62,072 bases of DNA from NCBI RefSeq assembly GCF_016124325.1, contig NZ_WGNY01000034.1, forward strand, positions 1-62,072. The letters are read 5' to 3'. The notes under the pieces were generated by a model that searched no databases, was not told the DNA's origin, and worked only from the letters and a program-made list of their open reading frames with translations. The position numbers and the translations under genes were made by a program. Shown here in pieces: positions 58,400-62,072 of the stretch (the first letter of the stretch is position 1; each line of letters starts with the position of its first letter). The stretch is from Phenylobacterium sp. GTDB lineage: Bacteria; Pseudomonadota; Alphaproteobacteria; Caulobacterales; Caulobacteraceae.

Positions 58400-59542
58400 A
58401 TGATCGACACCGCCGCCCGCCCCGTCTTCGACGAGGAGCTGAACCTCTTCCGCGACCAGGTGCGCAAGTTCTACGACAAGGCGCTGTGGCCCCATCTCGA
58501 CCGCTGGGAACGCGACGGCATCATCGACCGCGACTTCTGGCTGGCGTGCGGCGAGGCGGGGATCCTCTGCCCGGGCGTTCCGGCCGAGTACGGTGGCCTG
58601 GGCCTCGACTTCCGCTACAACGCCGTGATCTCGGAGGAGCTGTTCTACGCGGGCAGTTCGGCCGGCATCACGCTGCAGTCCGACATCGTGGCCGACTACA
58701 TCGTCAACTACGGCTCGGAAGAGCAGAAGCAGAAGTGGCTGCCGAAGATGGTCTCGGGCGAGGCCGTCACCGCCATCGCCATGACCGAGCCGGGCACGGG
58801 CTCCGACCTGCAGGCCGTGCGCACCACCGCGATCCGCGACGGCGAGCACTATGTGGTCAATGGCTCCAAGATCTACATCACCAACGGCCAGAACGCCGAC
58901 CTGATCATCGTGGTGGCCAAGACCGACCCGACCCAGGGCGCCAAGGGCGTGTCGCTGGTGCTGGTGGAGGCCGACCGCGAGGGGTTCAAGCGCGGGCGCA
59001 ACCTCGACAAGATCGGCCAGCATTCGGCCGACACCTCGGAGCTGTTCTTCGAGGACGTGCGCGTGCCGGTGACCAACTGCCTGGGCGAAGAGGGCAAGGG
59101 CTTCGCCCAGCTGATGAACCAGCTGCCGCAGGAACGCCTGGGCATCGCCGTGCAGGCGCAGGCCGCCGCGCAGCGGGCCTTCGACGAGGGCGTGAAGTTC
59201 ACCAAGGAGCGCAAGGCGTTCGGCCAGACCGTCTTCGACTTCCAGAACACCCGCTTCACCCTGGCGGGCCTGAAGGCCAAGATGCAGGCCGGCTGGGCGC
59301 ACCTGGACTGGGCCATCGCGCGCCACCTGGAGGGCAAGCTGACGGCGGCCGAGGCCTCGGCCGCCAAGCTGTTCCACACCGAGCTGCAGTGGGAGGTGTG
59401 CGACGCCGCCCTCCAGCTCCACGGCGGCGCCGGCTACATGAACGAGTATCCGATCGCGCGGCTGTGGCGCGACGCCCGCGTCCAGCGGATCTACGGCGGC
59501 ACGTCGGAGATCATGAAGGAGGTCGTCGCGCGCACGATCTAG
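58400..59542 (+). CDS. Acyl-CoA dehydrogenase (long-chain/isovaleryl-like catalytic layout)
   Basis: A 380-residue FAD enzyme introducing a double bond into acyl-CoAs. GVPAEYGGLGLDFRYNAV, ITLQSDIVADYIVNYGSEEQ, AIAMTEPGTGSDLQAVRTTA, VNGSKIYITNGQNADLIIVV, GHSADTSELFFEDVRVP-like block and RKAFGQTVFDFQNTRF are all typical. The C-terminal base position of medium-chain enzymes is Gly here (RIYGGTSEIMKE), so the base is probably the Glu in LPQERLGIA, as in long-chain and isovaleryl dehydrogenases. ATG 58400 after CAGGGAACGCCC. Confidence 0.94.
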   Translation: MIDTAARPVFDEELNLFRDQVRKFYDKALWPHLDRWERDGIIDRDFWLACGEAGILCPGVPAEYGGLGLDFRYNAVISEELFYAGSSAGITLQSDIVADYIVNYGSEEQKQKWLPKMVSGEAVTAIAMTEPGTGSDLQAVRTTAIRDGEHYVVNGSKIYITNGQNADLIIVVAKTDPTQGAKGVSLVLVEADREGFKRGRNLDKIGQHSADTSELFFEDVRVPVTNCLGEEGKGFAQLMNQLPQERLGIAVQAQAAAQRAFDEGVKFTKERKAFGQTVFDFQNTRFTLAGLKAKMQAGWAHLDWAIARHLEGKLTAAEASAAKLFHTELQWEVCDAALQLHGGAGYMNEYPIARLWRDARVQRIYGGTSEIMKEVVARTI

Positions 59543-59548
59543 AGCTCG

Positions 59549-60262
59549 TCAGGCGAGGGCGGTGCGCCGCCGCCGCAGCATGCCGCCGGCCCCGCCGAAG
59601 CCCAGGATCATCAGCGCCCAGGTGGCCGGCTCGGGCACGCCGCCCGCGCCCGCGTCCGGCGTGTACTCGGCGATCCGGAAGCTCTGCAGCTGCAGCGGCA
59701 TCCCGGCGCAGTAGTAGGCGGTGCAGCCGCCGTCGATGTCGACGCCCCAGCCCCGGCTGGAATAGTTGCTGACCGCCTGGAAGTGGCCTTCGCCGGTGGC
59801 GTTGGTGGGATCGATGCTGGGAAGCGGCGCGTCGAGGTCGCCCGTGGCGCCGGCGAAGGTGGCGATGAACGAGAGCGTGTCGTTCACCTCGTTCGGAATG
59901 TAGTGCTGGGCGTGCACCGAGAAGCCGGTCGAGGTGGCGGCCACCTGGCTGTACTCGATGCCTCCCAGGTCGATGTGGACGCCTTCGAACTCGATCCAGG
60001 CCGCCTGGACGGCGCCGTTCAGGCCTTCGCCGCCAGGGCCGACGTTGTAGTTGCTGCCCGTCGCGGTGTCGTAGACGAACTCCGCCACGAACGGCCCGGT
60101 GAAGACGTGCAGGATCGGGAAGCCGAACCGGTCGCTGAAGTTGCCGTTGCCGCCGATGCCGCCGATCGTGCCCTCGAAGTGGGCCACCATCACGGCGGCG
60201 GACGCCTGGGTCGCCGCGAACGAAAGCGCGGCGGCCGCCACAAGACCTGACAAACGCATCAC
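59549..60262 (-). CDS. PEPxxWA-CTERM sorting-domain exported protein
   Basis: A 237-residue protein. Signal peptide residues 1-22 (ending AAQASA). The body has a beta-sandwich-like pattern (VMVAHFEGTIGGIGGNGNFS, FVAEFVYDTATGSNYN, DTLSFIATFAGATGDLDAPL) and one short Cys segment (GGCTAYYCAG). The tail VPEPATWALMILGFGGAGG plus RRRRTALA is a canonical PEPxxWA-CTERM signal. It converges with the acyl-CoA dehydrogenase gene, 6 bp apart. Function unknown. Confidence 0.85.
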   Translation of the reverse strand: MMRLSGLVAAAALSFAATQASAAVMVAHFEGTIGGIGGNGNFSDRFGFPILHVFTGPFVAEFVYDTATGSNYNVGPGGEGLNGAVQAAWIEFEGVHIDLGGIEYSQVAATSTGFSVHAQHYIPNEVNDTLSFIATFAGATGDLDAPLPSIDPTNATGEGHFQAVSNYSSRGWGVDIDGGCTAYYCAGMPLQLQSFRIAEYTPDAGAGGVPEPATWALMILGFGGAGGMLRRRRTALA

Positions 60263-60404
60263 TCACCCCCAAGATAAACCGCGGCCGGCGCCGCGAGCGT
60301 TGGGGTCATTCAGCGTCAGGGTGGACACCGCCGCATCCCCGGTTTGGGGGTATCGAACATCGTCAGGCGATGAATTGCGGCGGCTACCGCTTGTATCCGA
60401 TGCC

Positions 60405-60527
60405 GCTCGTCCCGGCGAAGGCCGGGACCCAGATGGCAGGCCCTTGAGGAGGGCTCTGGAGGCTCTGTGGTCATCCACTCCGCGCCCGCGCTTCGAGATC
60501 TGGATCCCGGCCTTCGCCGGGATGAGC
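60405..60527. repeat. Intergenic palindromic element, family 2 copy C, between 14-bp direct repeats
   Basis: Ends GCTCGTCCCGGCGAAGGCCG and CGGCCTTCGCCGGGATGAGC are inverted with one mismatch. GCGGCGGCTACCGC occurs exactly at 60377-60390 and 60562-60575. The right copy covers the last codon and stop of the downstream amidohydrolase gene. Together with the recR element, this suggests insertion with target duplication. It occupies most of the 306-bp gap between two genes. Confidence 0.8.
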
Positions 60528-60568
60528 GGAGGTTGTCAGATTTGCCGCTCTCGAATTGAGCGCGGCGG

Positions 60569-61837
60569 CTACCGCCTCACCACCTCTCCACCCTTCATGA
60601 CGAAGACCGGATGCTCCAGCACGGTGACGTCCGACAGCGGGTCGCCGCTCACGCCGACGAGGTCGCCGTAGAAGCCCTTGGCCGCCTGGCCCACGTCGGC
60701 GGGTTCGCCCAGCGCCGCGGCGGCCGTCACGGTCGCCGACTGGATCGCCTGCAGGGGCGTGGCGCCATAGCGCACCATCACCGCGAACTGCTTCGCGTTG
60801 TCGCCGTGCGGATAGACGCCCGCGTCGGTGGAGAAGATCATCTTCACCCCGGCCTTCAGCGCCTTGCGGAAGTTCTCCCGCTGGATCTCGCCGATGTCGC
60901 GGTCCTTCTTCAGGTTCTCCTCCAGCACCCCGTTCTTGGCGCCCTCGGCCTGGGTGTAGTCGGTGTTGTAGATGTCCATCCCGAAGTAGGCGCCCTTCTG
61001 GACCGCCAGCTTGATGCCCTCGTCGTCCACCAGGCTGGCGTGCTCGATGGTGTCGACGCCGGCCAGGATCGAGGCCTTGATGCCGGCCGCGCCGTGGGCG
61101 TGGGCGGCCACCTTCATGCCGGCCATGTGCGCCTCGTCGACGATGGCCTTGATCTCGTCGAAGGTGAGCTGCTGGGCGCCGGGCTCGTCGCCGCGCGAGA
61201 AGACGCCGCCGGTCGCGCAGATCTTGATGACCCGGGCGCCGTACTTGCGCATCAGCCGCACCATGTGGCGGCCCTCGTCGGGGCTGTCGATCACCGACGG
61301 CTCGGCCTGGTTCATCGAGGGCGGGAAGAAGGTCTCGTCGCAGTGGCCGCCGGTGGCGCCGATGGCGTAGGCCGCCGCCATGATCCGCGGGCCCTCGATG
61401 ACCCCTTCGTCGACCGCCTCGCGCAGGCCCACGTCGTCGTAGAAGCCCGAGCCCACGTTGCGCACGGTGGTGAAGCCGGCCTCCAGCGTCTTCTTCGCGT
61501 TGGCCACGCCCACGGCCATCCAGAAGCTGTCGGTGTACTGGTAGTAGTTGTAGCCGCCGATCTCGGCGGCGCTGGTCAGGTGGACGTGCATGTCGATCAG
61601 GCCCGGCAGCAGGGTGACCCCCGGCAGGTCCACGCGCTCGGCGCCGGCGGGGATCGCGTCGCCGGCCTTGCCCACCGCGGCGATGCGGCCGTCCTCGATC
61701 ACGATCAGCGGCTTGTCGACGTACTTGCCCGAGGCCACGTCGAGCAGGCGGTCGGCGGTGACCGCCACCGTCTTCGCCTCGGCCGCGCCGGCCGCCATCG
61801 CCACGGCGGCCACGGCCGCCAGAACCCACGTCCGCAT
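60569..61837 (-). CDS. Secreted amidohydrolase (imidazolonepropionase/Xaa-Arg dipeptidase-like)
   Basis: A 422-residue metal-dependent hydrolase with signal peptide (residues 1-20, AAEA). The metal-binding HVH is in LLPGLIDMHVHLTSAA near residue 82, the carboxylated Lys in ARVIKICATGGVF, His ligands in KVAAHAHGAAGIKASI and DTIEHASLVDD, and Asp in MIFSTDAGVYPHG. This fits the Caulobacter group of exported dipeptidases or prolidase-like amidohydrolases; the exact substrate is unproven. Start ATG 61837 (MRTWVLAA) gives the best signal peptide. Confidence 0.9.
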   Translation of the reverse strand: MRTWVLAAVAAVAMAAGAAEAKTVAVTADRLLDVASGKYVDKPLIVIEDGRIAAVGKAGDAIPAGAERVDLPGVTLLPGLIDMHVHLTSAAEIGGYNYYQYTDSFWMAVGVANAKKTLEAGFTTVRNVGSGFYDDVGLREAVDEGVIEGPRIMAAAYAIGATGGHCDETFFPPSMNQAEPSVIDSPDEGRHMVRLMRKYGARVIKICATGGVFSRGDEPGAQQLTFDEIKAIVDEAHMAGMKVAAHAHGAAGIKASILAGVDTIEHASLVDDEGIKLAVQKGAYFGMDIYNTDYTQAEGAKNGVLEENLKKDRDIGEIQRENFRKALKAGVKMIFSTDAGVYPHGDNAKQFAVMVRYGATPLQAIQSATVTAAAALGEPADVGQAAKGFYGDLVGVSGDPLSDVTVLEHPVFVMKGGEVVRR

Positions 61838-61944
61838 GGAACCCCTCTCTCCCAAGGTGAGGCGCGTGGCTTAGCACGCCGCGGCGCGGGTGACAGGGCC
61901 GCCCCCGTCCGCTATCGGGACGCCGCAGGTTCGAGGGCGGTTCA

Positions 61945-62072
61945 TTGAGCGAGACGACGGAAGAGCAGGGCTGGGCGACGGCGAAGACGCTGGCCGAGGC
62001 GCTGCCCTACATCCAGATCTACGACCGCGAGACCGTGGTCATCAAATACGGCGGCCACGCCATGGGCGAGGA
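61945..62072 (+). CDS. argB: Acetylglutamate kinase, N-terminal part (gene continues past window)
   Basis: About 42 codons from a TTG at 61945 (SETTEEQGWATAKTLAEA, then LPYIQIYDRETVVIKYGGHA). The VVIKYGGHAM nucleotide-binding loop near residue 32 is diagnostic of ArgB, which phosphorylates N-acetylglutamate in arginine biosynthesis. The N-terminal helix before the kinase core is typical of arginine-sensitive hexameric forms. GAGGGCGG precedes the start. The frame is open to the edge. Confidence 0.9.
   Translation, partial: MSETTEEQGWATAKTLAEALPYIQIYDRETVVIKYGGHAMGE

Noticed and set aside
1..62072. tRNA genes, CRISPR arrays, prophage or IS transposases
   Set aside because: None seen on either strand; the six palindromic elements carry no coding capacity.

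Overview
This 62 kb window is GC-rich, densely packed chromosomal DNA from an alphaproteobacterium, most likely a Caulobacteraceae member of the Phenylobacterium/Caulobacter type. The evidence is: the gene neighbourhoods (SRP RNA-dnaX-ybaB-recR, kdsB-pheA, an AsnC-type regulator divergent from a short putA); Flp/Tad pilin and CpaA genes; PEPxxWA-CTERM proteins; a GCTANAWC-type -10 element; GANTC and TTAA-N7-TTAA-like sites; and frequent GTG/TTG starts. The genus is an inference. No tRNA, rRNA operon, CRISPR array, prophage or transposase gene was seen.

Layout. 1-5.3 kb: truncated TonB-dependent receptor with a DUF2946-type partner, a CPA2 cation/proton antiporter with a TrkA-N domain, and an OmpA-like porin with 30 consecutive prolines. 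5.3-13.1 kb: proline catabolism (putA and its regulator), a compositionally odd TPR gene, a D-arginine-dehydrogenase-like flavoenzyme and an SLC13 permease. 13.2-18.2 kb: nrdA and nrdB, about 2 kb apart, each with a pair of NrdR boxes about three helical turns apart. 18.2-30 kb: small conserved proteins, a PEPxxWA-CTERM protein facing a hydrolase across a perfect FNR/FixK box, a class A beta-lactamase, HtpX, a GGDEF-EAL protein and a dicarboxylate symporter. 30-38 kb: AMP nucleosidase, two tandem Cys-based phosphatases, an Atg22-like MFS protein, a pilA-cpaA pair, an M17 aminopeptidase and an NlpC/P60 protein. 38-48 kb: membrane-anchored cytochrome c, kdsB-pheA, nudC, yghU-type GST, MFS, SDR, cold-shock protein and small unknowns. 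48-62 kb: second PEPxxWA protein, DUF3604 protein, POT and MHS transporters, SRP RNA, dnaX-ybaB-recR, acyl-CoA dehydrogenase, third PEPxxWA protein, a secreted amidohydrolase and the start of argB.

Most genes are housekeeping or catabolic. The most unusual material is non-coding: (i) NrdR box pairs at both ribonucleotide reductase genes, with a CtrA-like site, a CcrM site and competing hairpins at nrdA; (ii) a set of about 125-185 bp intergenic palindromic elements, two of which lie between exact 14-bp direct repeats made from the start of recR or the end of the amidohydrolase gene; (iii) a perfect FNR/FixK box; (iv) a 23-bp dyad before an MHS transporter; (v) a probable leaderless promoter at amn. 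I found no convincing new defence or biosynthetic system. The palindromic elements with flanking duplications are the best candidate for something under-described.
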